NCBI GenBank assembly: GCA_027563935.2
Contig: CM050449.1
Coordinates: 72,692,556 to 72,756,555 of the forward strand
From: Costus lasius
Taxonomy: Eukaryota; Streptophyta; Magnoliopsida; Zingiberales; Costaceae
Direction of reading: 5' to 3'
DNA: 64,000 nucleotides
Shown here piece after piece: positions 22,928 through 36,050 of the stretch. The notes below the pieces were generated by a model, which saw nothing but the letters and a program-made list of their open reading frames with translations, was not told the origin of the DNA and did not search any database. Numbering within the stretch: position 1 is the stretch's first letter; each line of letters opens with the position of its first letter. A program made the position numbers and the translations under genes.

Positions 22928-22943
22928 TCCCACGAGGGTGGGA
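22928..22943 (-). promoter_or_regulatory. Leader stem-loop HP3 of element F
   Basis: TCCCAC, loop GAGG (plus strand), GTGGGA; a perfect 6-bp stem, identical in G at 62651-62666. An outer pairing (GGTGTG with CACAACACC nearby) is possible but irregular. Confidence 0.62.
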
Positions 22944-24040
22944 AACAGTTCACAACACCACTGATCGATAGCTTAGTGAGGGCTACGCGTTAGAAGGCTG
23001 TTAGACTTGATATTTATTTATGAGGGTTTTTGAGGTCTCATCAGTTTTATCTTATGTCTAACATTACAGGCATGCAATCCTATAGTGATAACATAACGAT
23101 AAAACAGACATGCTTTAGTAGATATGGAAAGAAGTAAATGAATGATGTGATCATAGCCTATTCAAGACATTGTACCAACCCATGCCACAAGGAGGTTCAA
23201 CTCTTGACCTAGGACTCAAGCCCCAAAGACAAGACCTAACCTAGCCGACCACTAATTTGATCTTCAAGGTTGGCTCCAAGGTCCTTCTTACCATGGTTTA
23301 GCTCTCAAACCCTAGAGGTGTCCCTCATGGGTTCAGCCAATGCCATGGGTCTTTCTCCATAGATGATGCGCCACTATACAAGGAGCCAAGATGGCTAGCT
23401 CTCAAACCCTAGGGTTCGGCCATGCCATCTTGTGCCTCTCCTTCATGTGCCATCAAGCATGCATGCGCTAGGGTTCCATGTGATTGCGCCCCTAATCTTC
23501 TTCTTCTTATTACAAAATTAAAAGAAAAGAAAAGCGGCACGCAGGCCTCACAAAGATACATCATAGGCATGCAAAGGGGCTTGACTCATGATCACAACAT
23601 TATGCACAAGCAAGGTATCTACACATGCAGTTTTACATGCTCATGAAAAACATAAAATCTGAAATTTTACTTTTTCATAAAACTAGTCTCTTTTCCTCAT
23701 CTTCTTTTCACAAATCTCTTGGTTATCTGCAATTAATTTTCATGATGATTTCAAAGATCCTCTCGGCTGGTAATTTTGTTAGATAAAGAGACCCGGCCAG
23801 TCCGAAGACACAATGCCCATCCTACTTGACAAAATCACGTGCGCCTTTGATCCTTAAATCATGCTAGAAAAATAATCCAAAGATCCAAAAGAAATTGAAA
23901 AGATGATAGGAACAAGAAACCCTAATTTTTCCTACTTTAGAAAAATCGTTTGCCATAAGAATATGCAATTTGCGAAAATTGTAAATATGGCATGTGAGCA
24001 TGGAAAAGCATGAAAATACATCGTTCGAGTCTCGCAAGTC

Positions 24041-24052
24041 GCTCTGATTCCA
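24041..24052 (-). other. Primer binding site of element F
   Basis: The minus strand reads TGGAATCAGAGC, one base from the usual initiator tRNA-Met site TGGTATCAGAGC. It lies one base from the LTR. Confidence 0.88.
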
Positions 24053-24053
24053 C

Positions 24054-26003
24054 TGTTGGGAAACCCCAGGGATATTTTACAAAATTTCAGAGATGCAAAT
24101 ACATTACGCAACTGAAGAATACCCCCGAAACAGGCCAGTCCCAAAAACCCAGTGAAGATCGCATGCGAGGGAATCGACACGATGAGATAGAAAATACCTT
24201 ATGAGCGATGCAAGGCTGATGTCGTAGTAGGCGCCCAAGCGTGCGCCCTCTACAGTCTCACACACACGGATCACCTCGAGTCCTCTTCTTCCACGCCCGG
24301 TGCTAGCCTCGGGAAGAAGATCCAAGCCTTAGGTCACCTTCTTCTCAACTTGCGCCACCTCCAAGGTATATGCGCCAAGGTTGAAGAAGGAAGAGGGAGA
24401 TGCCGCCAAGCACAAGTCACACTTGCACCACCTTCAATAGAAGAAGCGCCAAGGATGATGAAGAAGAAGTGCTTGCGGCTTGGTTGATGAAGTGATGCGC
24501 CAACTCCTCTTGATCCTCTTGCTCTCGCCCCTCCTCTTGTTCTCACGCCTTCAATAAGTTGTGTGTCATGAGAGGGGGTGGCTAGGGCTCATTATATAGA
24601 GCAAGGGGCGGTTAGAGTAGTGGCTAGGAGAAGAAGTAGGAATAGGATTATTTTAATGATTTAATTAAGTCCTAATCCAATTAGGATTCTAATTAATCAT
24701 TTAAATAATCAAGTCCTAATCTAATTAGGACTCTAATTAATATTTTAAATAATCAGACCTATTAAATAGGACTCCATACAATTATTTAAATTAATTAATT
24801 AAATAACCCACAAATAATTAATATCAACTTATATTAACCATATGTGTCGTAGGCGCCAACCCTAGTCTAACTAGGGTTAACCATGCGCCTACACATCCTT
24901 CTCCTTAAGCCCATTAAGCCCAACTTTTAAATGGGCCCAGCCCAATGTCCATTATGCATATTGACCAAGCCCTTGGATCCAATCCAATTTTACCCGAGGT
25001 CAAACTGGGCTAACCATGGTTAATATGCCGTAAATGGAAGTTGGCTCCAATAAATCTCTTCCATCTCATCAGGCCCATTGGCGCTGATGGAATCTCCAAA
25101 ATAGATCCGAGTTATCCAATAACTCGATCATAAGGCTTCTCGAACAATACGAGAACTCGAGTATCAAGGTGTGCGACCCTGTAGGTTCCTCTGACGTTGG
25201 CAGTGCTGACCTAAGGTCATCACAAGCAGTGAGTGGCACCTAGCAGTGCATCGCTGCTACCCAAGTCATCGGAATGGATATCGACATCGAGATCCCCATT
25301 ATCGCAAGTAGGTACCGATGCATTACAGTCTCTTTGCCGTACTGATATCCGATTGGACAAGTGTGTCACCCCTTGTTTTTCATCCAATCTCATGGCTATG
25401 ACTAAATCAGGTCTAACCTGGGTATGGCCATACACTTTCAGTCATAGATCCATAGAGGAGCTCCATGGATATCAAGCTTCCCTTGGGAAGGGGCAAATCC
25501 TATGTCTGTCTATTGACCTTCTCATATGGGTCGTGACATGCTCAATGACAACCGTTATTACCCCCCAATTACGGTGAGGTGTTAGGTTGTATCAAAGCAT
25601 GTCCCTAACCATATAGAATGGCCAATGACCTCTAGTCAAGGGATCAATGCATCTCCTATCACTTGTGAGGATAACTTGTGACACCAAGTCATTGCCTCAT
25701 AGCGGGTCGGTCCAGTATATCCACCACTGATATACCTATATGTCTGCGTTAGCACCTCGTGCCTAACCAGCCCATATGCCAGTCTCACAAGTACCAGAGT
25801 TGTCCCATATCCACCCAGGTACATCGACTGGGGACAATCATTTGAGCATAGATCCAATCTGTCTCCAGGGACATTATAATATAAGTACATGTTCGCAGAT
25901 GTAAACAAATAATGATAACGACAATGCCAAAATGATATATATATCAATGTTAAGTAGTACAAATAATGGACCAAAACTAGGTCCTAGGGCATATACACCA
26001 ACA
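24054..26003 (-). repeat. Element F: 5' LTR (1950 bp)
   Basis: It runs TGTTGGGAAACCCC to CATATACACCAACA on the plus strand. A TATA-like CTATATAATG (minus strand) lies at 24591-24599, placing the U3/R border about 1.4 kb into the LTR. It has a 3-bp insertion relative to the 3' LTR near 25285. Confidence 0.92.
24591..24599 (-). promoter_or_regulatory. Putative TATA box of element F 5' LTR
   Basis: TCTATATAAT on the minus strand, followed downstream by GC-rich then purine-rich sequence. It is conserved in the 3' LTR at 17079-17087. It is the likely core promoter for F transcription, by position and sequence only. Confidence 0.5.
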
Positions 26004-26008
26004 TTGAT

Positions 26009-26991
26009 GTCATGAGTTATCCTCACAAGAGACAGGAGATGCATCGATCCCTTGACTGGAGGTCATTTACTCTTCTATATGGTTAGGAACATACTTATAC
26101 AACCTAACACCTCACCATAGTTGGGAGGTCATAACGGTTGTCGTTGAGCATGCAACGACCCATATGAGAAGGTCAATGTACAGATAGAGGATTTGCCCCT
26201 TCCTGAGGGAAGCATGATATCTATTGGCCCCCCTATGGTTCTATGATTGAAAGTGTATGGCCACACCCAGGTGAAAACCTTATTTAGTCATGACCATGAG
26301 ATTGGGTAAAAAAAAAGTGGTGACACACTTGTCCAATCAGATATCAGTTTGGTAAAGAGACTGTAATGTATCAGTACCTAGTTGCGATGATGGGGATGTC
26401 AATGTCGATATCCATTCCGATGACTTGGGTAGTAGTGATGCACTGCTAGGGGCCACTCACTGCTTTTGGTGACCTTAGGTCAGCACTGCCAACGTTAGAG
26501 GAACCTACAGGGTTGCACACCTTGATATTCGAGTTCTCGTATTGATCGGGAAGCCTTATGATCGAGTTATTGGATAGCTCGGATCTATTGGGAAATTTCA
26601 TCAGCGCCAATGGGCCTGATCAGATGGAAGAGAGTTATTGGAGCAAAACTTTATTTTTGGTAGGTTGACCCGAAATTGACCATGGTTGGTCACATTTGAG
26701 TTAGGGTTGCTTTGGATTGGATCCAATGGCTTAATCAACTTGTGCAATGAAGTTTAGGCTAGCTCATTACCCAATGAGGCCTAATAACAAGTTGTCATGA
26801 AGAGATAATGGGCTAAAAGTGTATAATGGGGAGAAACCCAACCCCATTAGCAACTAAGGGCATAATGGGGTGTGGGTGGCGCAATTTGCTTCATAAGGAA
26901 GCAATTGGCGCCTCCCCTTTTGATCCTTGGATGGAAACCTTGCCTCTAAGGCAAGGCTTGGCACAAAAATTGCTGAATGGACTTGTATAGT
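26009..26991 (+). mobile_element. E2 (part 2): family 2 LTR continuing after F, then cut by S2
   Basis: Starts GTCATGAGTTATCCTCAC, continuing E2 part 1 in register with the reversed F LTR, and holds the block missing from E. It stops at GAATGGACTTGTATAGT, where S2 begins. About 600 bp of the LTR expected from E and F is missing and should lie beyond S2 and G, outside the window. Confidence 0.85.
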
Positions 26992-27455
26992 TGATGACAC
27001 GAAAATTCATAGTATATTTTGTGTCATTTTATAGGTCTTTTTGTGTCATATTCATGCTCTTTTGCATATTTTTATGCCTTATTTATCAAATATTGTGGAA
27101 TCTACACCTTTTTGTATTTTGATCATTTTCAGGTAAAAAAGCATTATTTTAAGGCGTTTTCAAGCAATTCAGATGCATAGATGAATTCCAATCATCAAGA
27201 GAAGAGTACATGTCAAATTTCACGAAGATCGGAGTTTCAAACCAAAAATACGGTAAAGCCATAATCAATATTACAGTATCATGGTTTTACTAAATCTACA
27301 GAATAAACCATGGCACTGTTGTAATTTCTGAGTACTACCGTAATTTGGGTTGATTTCTGCACAAAAAGTTTTGCAGATTTTATGGCACTACCGTAAACCA
27401 TATTAAGGGCCGAAATTTGGGTCGATTTCTGTACAGAAAGTTTTGTAGTTTTTTC
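26992..27455 (+). mobile_element. S2: fragment of gypsy family U LTR, cut by G
   Basis: It begins TGATGACACGAAAATTCATAG, the same start as S1, and follows S1 for about 250 bp before the repeat arrays diverge. ATAGT (26987-26991) is the expected left duplication. It is interrupted by the G LTR at 27456; the rest should lie right of the window. Confidence 0.82.
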
Positions 27456-28657
27456 TGTTAGGGAATGCCCGGTGTAATTTAAAATTTTGCAGTCCCAGGA
27501 CGCAGCGGAAGAAGCATTACACCCGAAACACATTCCTATCCAAGGATCCATGCGAGAGATAAGACACAAGGATGTGTTAGAGATGTACCTCTTTTGCTTG
27601 TTTAGATGTCGAAGCCATGTTGAAGGCGCCCAAGTGTTCGCCCTCTACAAGTATCCACGCGTCGACTCCTTGATCGTTGCTCCCTTCCACGCTCGGTGCT
27701 AGCCTCAGGAAGAGAATCGAGCCTTAGGGTTCCTTCAGTCTTCTTGCGCCACCTCCAAGGTTCATGCGCCAAGTGCAAGGAAGATGCCGCCAACTCCTTA
27801 TCCTCTTCACTCCAAGAGAAGAGGGAGAAGATGAGTTTCGGCCTTGCGGAAGATTAGGGGGAAATTGCGCCACCAAGTCCTTCTCCAAGTCACGCCAAGA
27901 GGAGAGGAAGGAGAAGACTTGCGGTCACTTGTTGGAAGAAGGGTTGCGCCACTTTGATGTTGTCACCCTTTGCCCTTGCTTTCGCCCCTCTATTTGTGTT
28001 CACGTCTTCAAGTGTTCATCATCTAGAGAGGGCGACAATGGGTCCTATAAATAGGACTAGAGGCGGCTTGGGCAAGGACTAGGATTACGCCAAGTGTATG
28101 GCTAGGATGAAGGAGTCTTGAGGTAAGGAAAGTCTCCAAGACTTTGCCATAAACCTCATTCAACCCATCCATATTTGTCCAATCACTATATCAGCCCAAG
28201 ACATGCCTTAAATGTATTCTTACCATCAAAGGATAAGTGGCTAGGTGCAACATGCATGAGGAATTTCGGCTAGAGTGGTGTCTTGGGAGAAACTAGGGTT
28301 TGAAGTAAGGTAAGTTTCCAAGACATTACCATATACCTCTTCCCTATGTCCATATGCGCCTAGGAACTTCCCATAAAAGTTCTCAAGCCATATCAGCCCC
28401 AAGACTTGCCTTAGAAGCAAGTATTCCATCTAAGGAAGAAGGGATAGGTGCCCTTTACTTCCATAATGAAGCAAAGGCGCCTCCCTCACCCCATTATGCC
28501 CCTAGGCGCCAATGGGGTGAGATTTCTCCCCATTATACCCTTTTAAGCCAATTCCTCTTCATGACAACTAATTATTGGGCCTCATTGGATAATGAGCTAG
28601 CCCAAACTTCATGGCGTGGGTTGATTAAGCCATTGGATCTAATCCAATGCAACCCTA
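27456..28657 (-). mobile_element. Element G: 3' LTR, copia family 3 (part 1), cut by H
   Basis: It starts TGTTAGGGAATGCCCGG and matches the LTR at 63677-64000 with 8 differences in 324 bp by eye (about 2.5%). It ends after CAACCCTA, where H is inserted (duplication CCCTA at 28653-28657). A near-palindromic TATA-like CCTATAAATAGG lies at 28044-28055. Pairing with the right-hand LTR is by family, orientation and fit of the nesting. A separate solo LTR of the same family is possible but needs more events. Confidence 0.8.
28044..28055 (-). promoter_or_regulatory. Putative TATA box of copia family 3 LTR
   Basis: CCTATTTATAGG on the minus strand, about 590 bp from the LTR 3' end in element sense, comparable to the F TATA position. 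Confidence 0.42.
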
Positions 28658-30342
28658 TGAAAGTCCCCTTCAAGGGGGAGCGCAAAGGGGGTGAAACCCT
28701 AATAGGGGGCGCATGAAAAATTTCTAGGGTTTCAACTAGATCGATTGCATGAATATATATGATCAACTTTGATTATTATTTCAAAGATCAAGTTAAGATC
28801 TTTTACCATAGCCATGATGAAGGAGGCGGCTTGGAAGCAAGAGGGCAAATAAGCACTCCTCCAAAGAAAACGCACACTAGATGAGAGATGGCTACCTCCT
28901 TGGATGTTCCTTGTGCTAGCAAGAATCTCCCAAGTTTCTTGTCGTGTGTCGAAGTCGAGAGATGCTTGGCCGAACTCCCTTCTCGTCAAGCAAGAAGCTC
29001 TACCCAAGAGCCAAGGCGACAATTGAAGTGAATTGGCCATAATCGTTGAGGCATTTTCAAGAGATGGCGTTACATGACTTCCAAATATGGAAAGTCATGA
29101 AGCCATGCGCTCACTCATAAGAAAATCGCCCAAACACAATCAAGCCTTGAACCATGCGTTCACATATGTGAACCGGTTCAAGCCAACTCAATTCAATTCA
29201 ATTTGGTCCAAAGACCAAACCAAACCAGCCCATGGTCTAGATCTCTCTGAACCAAATGGCTCAAGATCTAACCGTTCATCTCATGATGTTCCTGATCTCA
29301 CCGATCTAGAATCATCTCTCTCGATCGAAGCTTACCGATCTTAAGTCCTAATCAATCAAACATGATCAGACCAGATCTCACTTACAATCAGAGTTTAAAC
29401 TCCTTTAAACTGAACCTAAACAATTTAGTCCACACGATCAGGCTTAAGTAAGCCATATCATCAAATTGTGCGACCCTGAGGGTTTCCTTTAAATGTTGGT
29501 AACGATAACTTACATTATCACGATCAGTGAGGGGTATCTAGCAACACATCACTGTCTCCCGATATAAAGGAAAGAGTCTTCCAAGACTACTCCCAAACCA
29601 TAGCACAAGTGTGAATCCACTTCACTAGGCATACATGTTTCCTTTGCCACTGGATGTTCTTATTGGACAAGCATGTCAAGCCTGTAGCTCCAATATGATG
29701 AGCATGATTAGATCAGATGAACATAGTCACCTGGGTATGGCCATACACTTTCTCAATCATCTCATTTAGGGGGGGCCCTTTAGAACATCGCACTCCTTAA
29801 ACAAGGAGACGGCAATCCTATATCTATCACTAGTGTCCTAACCTGACTCATGATCATTATCCAAGATAATCTTTAACCATTATGTTTCAAATGATATTGA
29901 ACTACCTCAAAACAATGACAATCATCATTTAGAAACACAAGTGATCTCAAGTCAGAGGACATGTGCCACTTGTTGCATACAAGGATTATTCACATTGTGA
30001 CAAGCAATTGAATATCCTAGTAGGGTCTGTCCAGTACATCCAATGCACCCATGAGTCTACATCTTATTCCATGCTAGAAGCATCCTATAAGATTAGAATA
30101 CATATTAGTCTCAATCATATCAAGGCTGTCTCATGTTCACCAAGATATCTCGACTAAGGACATTACAGCATGTCAGCCTAGCTGAACAGCATTGAGACAT
30201 TATTCAGAAGCACACTTATTGCAGCAGACAATGTAACATACTGAATAACAACCATTGCCTTTATAAACATAAGAGTTTATATACATGATACTGATACAAT
30301 CCCAAGGCCTCAAACATTAGCCTTTAAGGGCATACCCCAACA
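28658..30342 (-). repeat. Element H: 3' LTR (1685 bp)
   Basis: It runs TGAAAGTCCCCTTC to GGGCATACCCCAACA on the plus strand. It contains a palindrome GAACCGGTTC near 29172 within a cluster of GGTTCAA/TTGAACC words. ORFs inside are LTR sequence, not genes. Confidence 0.95.
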
Positions 30343-30354
30343 ATCTCCCACTTG
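30343..30354 (-). other. Polypurine tract of element H
   Basis: CAAGTGGGAGAT on the minus strand, abutting the 3' LTR. Confidence 0.87.
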
Positions 30355-30362
30355 CACTTAAT

Positions 30363-33300
30363 CTAATGGTTGAGAAATCTCAAACCCATATTATTACAGT
30401 GCTGCTCATGCTTCTGCTGCGCCAGAGGCTTGGTAAGCGGGTCAGCCAGATTGTCATCTGTATGTACCTTGCAGATTTTGATCTCGCCACGATCAATGAT
30501 CTCCCGGATCAAGTGAAACCGTCTCTGTATGTGCTTGGACTTCTGGTGCGACCGAGGTTCCTTTGCTTGTGCAATTGCTCCAGTGTTATCACAGAAGATA
30601 ACCAAAGGATCTGCACTCGAAGGAACGACACCAAGTTCCTTAATGAACTTACGAATCCACACTGCCTCCTTGGATGCTTCTGAGGCTGCAACATACTCGG
30701 CTTCTGTTGTGGAATCAGCAACAGTAGACTGTTTGAAACTTTTCCATACCAGTGCTCCACCATTCAAGCTAAAAACATAGCCTGATTGCGATCGGAAATC
30801 ATCCTGGTCCGATTGGAATGAAGCGTCAGTATATCCTTCAATACTGAGTTCTTCCTGACCACCATATATCAAGAACATATCTTTGGTCCTCCGAAGATAT
30901 TTCAAAATGTTCTTGACTGCAATCCAGTGTGCCTGACCTGGATTACTTTGGAATCGACTGGTCACGCTTAACCCGTAAGCGACGTCAGGGCGAGTACACA
31001 ACATCGCATACATAATGGACCCAATAACCGAAGCATAAGGCGTATTGTCCATTTCATCTTTCTCAGTCTGTGTTTGTGGACACTGACTCTTTGAAAGATT
31101 CAGACCATGTCTGACTGGAAGATGTCCTCTTTTAGAATTCTCTAAATGAAATCTCTCCAGGACTCTATCGATGTTAGTACTCTAGCACAGCTCGAGAAGT
31201 CTCTTAGATCTATCCCTGTAGATCTTCACACCTAATACATAGGCTGCTTCTCCTAAATCTTTCATCTGGAAACATTTCCTTAGCCATGCTTTAACAGCAT
31301 GCATTTTAGGAATATCGTTTCCAATGATTAAGATATCATCGACGTAGAGGACTAGGAAAGTAATCACGCTCCCACTAAACCTCTTATATACACACGGGTC
31401 ATCTTCGTTCTTGATGAAACCAAACTCACAGATTGATTCATCAAAACGAATATTCCAGCTTCTAGATGCTTGTTTAAGTCCATAAATGGACTTCTTTAAT
31501 TTGCATATTTTATGACGATCTGATGGATTAGTGAAACTGTCAGGTTGTGTCATATACACATCCTCATCCAGTTTTCCATTAAGGAAAGCGGTCTTCACAT
31601 CCATTTGCCAGATCTCATAATCGTAATATGCTGCTATCGCGAAAAGAATCCGAATAGACTTGAACATGGCTACAGGAGAGAAAGTTTCATCATAATCTAT
31701 CCCGTAGATTTGTTTGAAACCTTTCGCAACTAGCCTGCCTTTATAGGTAACCACGTTACCATCCATGTCAATCTTCTTCTTGAAGATCCATTTACAGCCT
31801 ATAGGGATTACTCCCGAAGGCGGATCAACCAAATCCCAGACTTGGTTATCTGACATGGAGTCTATCTCGGCTCGCATAGCTTCAAGCCACCTAGCTGACT
31901 CCGGTCCACTGACCGCATCCGCATAAGTGAGGGGTTCATCATTATCAATGATGTAGACTCCGTCATAGCGCTCAGGCTGTCGACGGATCCTTCCCGATCT
32001 ACGCGGTTCCCGTGATATCTGAGCCTCAGGTTGTTCAGTAACCTGTTCTACTGGCTCAGGCTCATCCAACTCTGCTTGACTACTTTGTCCTTCCTCTGGA
32101 TTCTCATCCAGCTTTATTTCTCTCCCAGTGGCTTCTTGCAGAAGAAACTCCTTCTCAAGAAAAATTGCCGTCCGAGCAACAAATACCTTGTTCTCCTTGG
32201 GATCGTAGAAATAATAACCCTTAGTTTCCTTAGGGTATCCGACAAAGATACATTTCTCAGATCTGCTCTCTAGTTTCCCAGAGGCGAGCTTTTTGACATA
32301 AGCCTCGCAACCCCAGATCTTAATAAATGTCAAGCTCGGCTGTTTCCCATACCATAATTCATATGGAGTCTTTGAAACTGCCTTGGATGGCACTCGGTTT
32401 AGTACCTTTGCAGCTGTTTCCAGTGCAAATCCCCAAAAGGAGTAAGGTAGAGTAGCCTGACTCATCATAGAACGAACCATGTCTAGTAACGTTCTATTTC
32501 TCCTCTCGGACACACCATTCCATTCCGGTGTTCCTGGCGGAGTGAGCTGTGAGATAATCCCACACTCTTTTAGATAGTCAGTAAACGCATGACTCAAGTA
32601 TTTTCCACCTCGATCAGAACGAAGTGCCTTGATATTTTGGCCTAGCTGATTTTGTACTTCATTCTTGAACTCTTTGAACTTGTCAAAAGATTCACTCTTA
32701 TGTCTCATCAGATAGACATACCCATAAATAGCCACCTCTGGCATGTTTACTAAATGGCCCACACACATCACTGTGTATAAGGTCAAGTAAACCTGAAGCC
32801 CTTTGACCTTTGTGAGAAAAAGGAGACTTCGTCATTTTACCCATTAAACAAGCTTTGCATGTATCAATCTCCTCATAGGAGAAACATCCCAGCAGTCCAT
32901 GATCATGCAACCGCTTAATGCGCTTCTTGTTAATATGGCCTAAACGACTATGCCATAGCAAGGTGCTGTCATCAGCATACTTGGCTTTCTTATTATCAAT
33001 GTTTTGTATAGAATATTCCATGTCCAATATGAATAACCCATTGTTAATTGAACCAGTAGCATAAACAAATTATCAAGAGTAAGATAACACTTTGAAATCT
33101 TGCATTCAAAGGAAAACCCTTTCCTGACGAGAGCAGGAATAGAGATAATATTTTTGGTAATACTGGGTACAAAGTAACAATTGTTTAATTCTAATACAAT
33201 GCCAGATGGTAATGAGATGTAATAATCCCCTACAGCAACAGCAGCAACCCGTGCCCCGTTTCCAACGCGTAGGTCCACCTCATGCTGTCCCACCTGTCTT

Positions 33301-34211
33301 CTTCTCTTGAGTTCCTGTACATTTGAACAAATGTGAACTCCACATGCAGTGTCCAACACCCATGAAACAGAAGAAGAAGATATCATGACCTTAGTCACAA
33401 ATATACCTGAGCTAGAAGCGATGCTTCCCTTCTTGTCTCCTTGGAGCGCTTTACAGTCCTTTTTCCAGTGACCCAGCTGGCCACAGTGGAAACACCTGTT
33501 GTCCTTCGACCGCTTCACCTTTTGTTTCAGAGCCTTACTGTAGTTCTTGACAGGGGCTTTGCCCTTCTTCCCCTTCTTCTTGTTCCTAGAAGGAACCATT
33601 AAGACAGAGGTTGAAGGCTTTCCCTTCAGAGTCTCCTCAGTAGTCAAGAGCATATTCAGCAGCTCTGCCGGAGTACAATCGATTTTGTTCATATTAAAGT
33701 TAATAATGAACGCATCGAAAGAGGGCGGGAGAGACTGCAGAATAATGTCTACAGCAAGCTCCTGATTGATGGTATGCCCCAGTTTCTCCAGAGCCTCTTT
33801 GTGCCTAATCATCTTGAGCACGTGAGCTCCCACTGGGCTCCCTTCAGCCAGTTTGCTCTGAAAGAAAAGCTTGGTCAAATTATAGCGCTCAGTCCTCGCC
33901 TGTGCAGCATATAGCATCTTGAGGTTTGCTATAATTTCTATAGCAGACATATCCTCATGCTGACGCTGCAGCGGTGGCGTCATAGACGCTAGCATCAGGC
34001 AAGCGACATCAATGCTATCATTGACATGCTTTTCATAGGCATCGCGAACCGCCCTTGCGGCGTTCGCAGCGGGTTGAGGCGGTACTGCCGTCTCGAGGAC
34101 ATACAGTTTCCTCTCTGCCTTAAGAACAATCTTAAGGTGTCCGTACCAGTCTGAGAAGTTTGGCCCAGCAAACTTCTCCCTTTCCAGTAGGGATCGCACA
34201 TTGAAGCTCAT
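30363..34211 (-). pseudogene. Element H: copia gag-pol with two frame-disrupting deletions and one stop
   Basis: ATG at 34211 (MSFNVRSLLEREKF) starts Gag; the zinc knuckle CFHCGQLGHWKKDC is at residues 240-253 and the protease DTACG at 287-291. Integrase follows (LLWHSRLGHINKKR; LRSDRGGKYLS; TPEWNGVSERRNRTL), then reverse transcriptase (QMDVKTAFLNGKL; YVDDILIIGND near 31320-31352) and RNase H ending ADPLTKPLAQQKH at 30363. Lesions: a 1-bp deletion near 33067 just after protease; a deletion of about 36 bp near 32727 in the integrase core, removing the residues after ARGGY; and CAG to TAG at 31182-31184 in late RT. The two deletions are in different places, so the region between them is out of frame. 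No functional polyprotein is possible. Confidence 0.95.
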
Positions 34212-36035
34212 GGTGTTCGTTGCTGCAGGAATCTACAACAATGCAAGAACAGCAAGGTCAGTATCAATGTTAAGAATCAATCAGGACTTAAGAATGATTC
34301 TTTTTCTCACTATTTTATCTAGCTGAAAAATCCAGCAAAACAGCCCGAAAGAGTAGAACTCTTTTAGTGAGATGGGATCCAGATTTCATATTTGGTCTCC
34401 GCGTCCCGCTCAGGCGAGATAAGATGCACAGAGAGTACAAGCACTAATCTCTGGTAGGCTGTCCCAGCCAATCGCCAACCCGTGCGATTCCCCTTCATCT
34501 GGGCAATCCAGCAGACTGTGCCAACTGAGTTGGTACAACACAATCTCTGACCCCACAGATGGCTGCCTCCATGTGCTACCATATGCCCCATATGTAGCCT
34601 ACATGGTCAAGCTGACCCGACCTACTCCCTGGACCACCACGTGCTATGCTGAGCAACGAGAAGCGATAAATCCCTTCTCTGTAACACGCAGGTGAAATCA
34701 CACACCGTCTGAAGATAGATGGACGTGCCCACTGAGTGGGTACAACACGGCTCCAACGATAGTCAGAATAGTAAGGTTTCGCGTCAGAAGGCTATCGAGC
34801 TTGATATTTTAGCGTTGGATTTTAACGGTCCTTTTATCTTCTTAACTATCATGCAAACCCTATGGTGATAGCAGAAGATAAATAAATCATGCAATTCTAA
34901 TTATATATTCAATAAAAGAAAGCATGATGATCTTATGTGGTAAACGCCCATTAAGCCTAGGTAAGACCTTAAGTTATCTTAAGTCTTCACTTGCTTCTTG
35001 GGTCTTTTGCCTCCCATCTGACCCAGACCAAGGCCCAAGCGCCCTTTGCAGCTCAGGTGCGCCCACCTGGTCAAGTCACTGCTGCATGCGCCTTGCTATG
35101 TGTGCTTTAAGCTCTTGTCAGATTAAAAGTACATTTTAATCTATCTAGACAAGTTTGACACGTAGGTCAATTATACAATAAATTAATTAAAATGTGATGC
35201 GCAGATCACACATATAATAATTTACAATTTAAGTCAGGCTCGCAGGTCCCAGCACAGCACACATTAAAAGGGCAACCCACATAAGATGAAATAGACAAGC
35301 ATCATGGTATTCATCTAACATGTGATCCTTTTACAAGAAAATAAAATTTTTGAAAACCCCATAGGCATCAATTTTATTTTTCTTATGTGCCCTACAACCT
35401 TACAACGGTCCATTGATAGGGATCCACTCATCCATCTAGTCAGATCCACTGCCCTTGCATGCACCAAGTCCTAACTGACTTGCGTTGACCTAATGGCCAA
35501 CCATGCATGCGCAAAGGGCTGAACGACCCCATGAGTTCTAGCAAGCGGGTGTGACCCCGGGCCTAACTCATGTGCGTTCACAGGTTGTCTCAACCAGACC
35601 TCGCTACACGCCCTTGATGCAGTCGACCTATAGCCACCTCGTGCTTGCGCACAGGTGCTACCTGGTCAACCCATCTAGGCTGTCAGATGGTCTGATCAGA
35701 CTATTTGGATCTAACCTAGAGGTGACTTCAACCCCATCAACCCGTCTAAGGGTTTATAGCAGGCGCAAATGTAGATCTAGGTGATAGGCACGCAAGATGT
35801 AATGAGTTTTAACAAATACAATCAACAAGCGCCAACATGAAACAATTATACATGCGCAAACAACTAAAACATGAAGTTTCGCATGTAAACATTAGATCTT
35901 TACATTAGCGCAAACAAGTTATATCAAACATGCGCCAACATCTAAAGACTAGCATGTTATCATGGTGATAGATCTACTACATTGGCGCAAATAAGGATCA
36001 CTCAATGCAATCATATGATTCATGCATAAACCATA
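34212..36035 (-). other. Element H: 5' leader
   Basis: 1.8 kb, non-coding, co-linear with the B leader. Stem-loops: HP1 34404-34419, HP2 34514-34545, HP3 34734-34759. In HP2 one outer pair is changed (CACAATC instead of CACAGTC on the plus strand), giving a G:U pair in RNA sense. Confidence 0.8.
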
Positions 36036-36048
36036 GGCTCTGATACCA
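36036..36048 (-). other. Primer binding site of element H
   Basis: TGGTATCAGAGCC on the minus strand, two bases (AT) from the 5' LTR at 36051. Initiator tRNA-Met type. Confidence 0.93.
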
Positions 36049-36050
36049 AT

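Larger units (their letters stand above)
22431..24040 (-). other. Element F: 5' leader
   Basis: 1.6 kb non-coding, between PBS and gag. It contains stem-loops HP1 22607-22622, HP2 22711-22745 and HP3 22928-22943. The stretch near 23755-23860 (CCCGGCCAGTCCGAAGACAC) is conserved with G at about 63408-63510. No conserved ORF was seen. Confidence 0.8.
16542..26003 (-). mobile_element. Element F: full-length copia family 2 element, 9462 bp
   Basis: Complete structure on the minus strand: 5' LTR 24054-26003, PBS 24041-24052, leader, gag-pol 22430-18510, PPT 18489-18500, 3' LTR 16542-18488. The flanking duplication is TTGGT (16537-16541) and TTGAT (26004-26008), with one change. By eye the LTRs differ at about 50 positions plus a 3-bp indel, roughly 2.5%. 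At the commonly used grass rate of 1.3e-8 per site per year this is on the order of 1 million years. Gag and LTR features fit the Angela/BARE side of Ty1/copia. Confidence 0.93.

Noticed and set aside
27764..28054. 96-codon ORF, charged, before a TATA-like box
   Set aside because: Inside the G LTR on the strand opposite to transcription; arginine- and lysine-rich only because of GAAGAGGGAGAAG-type purine runs.
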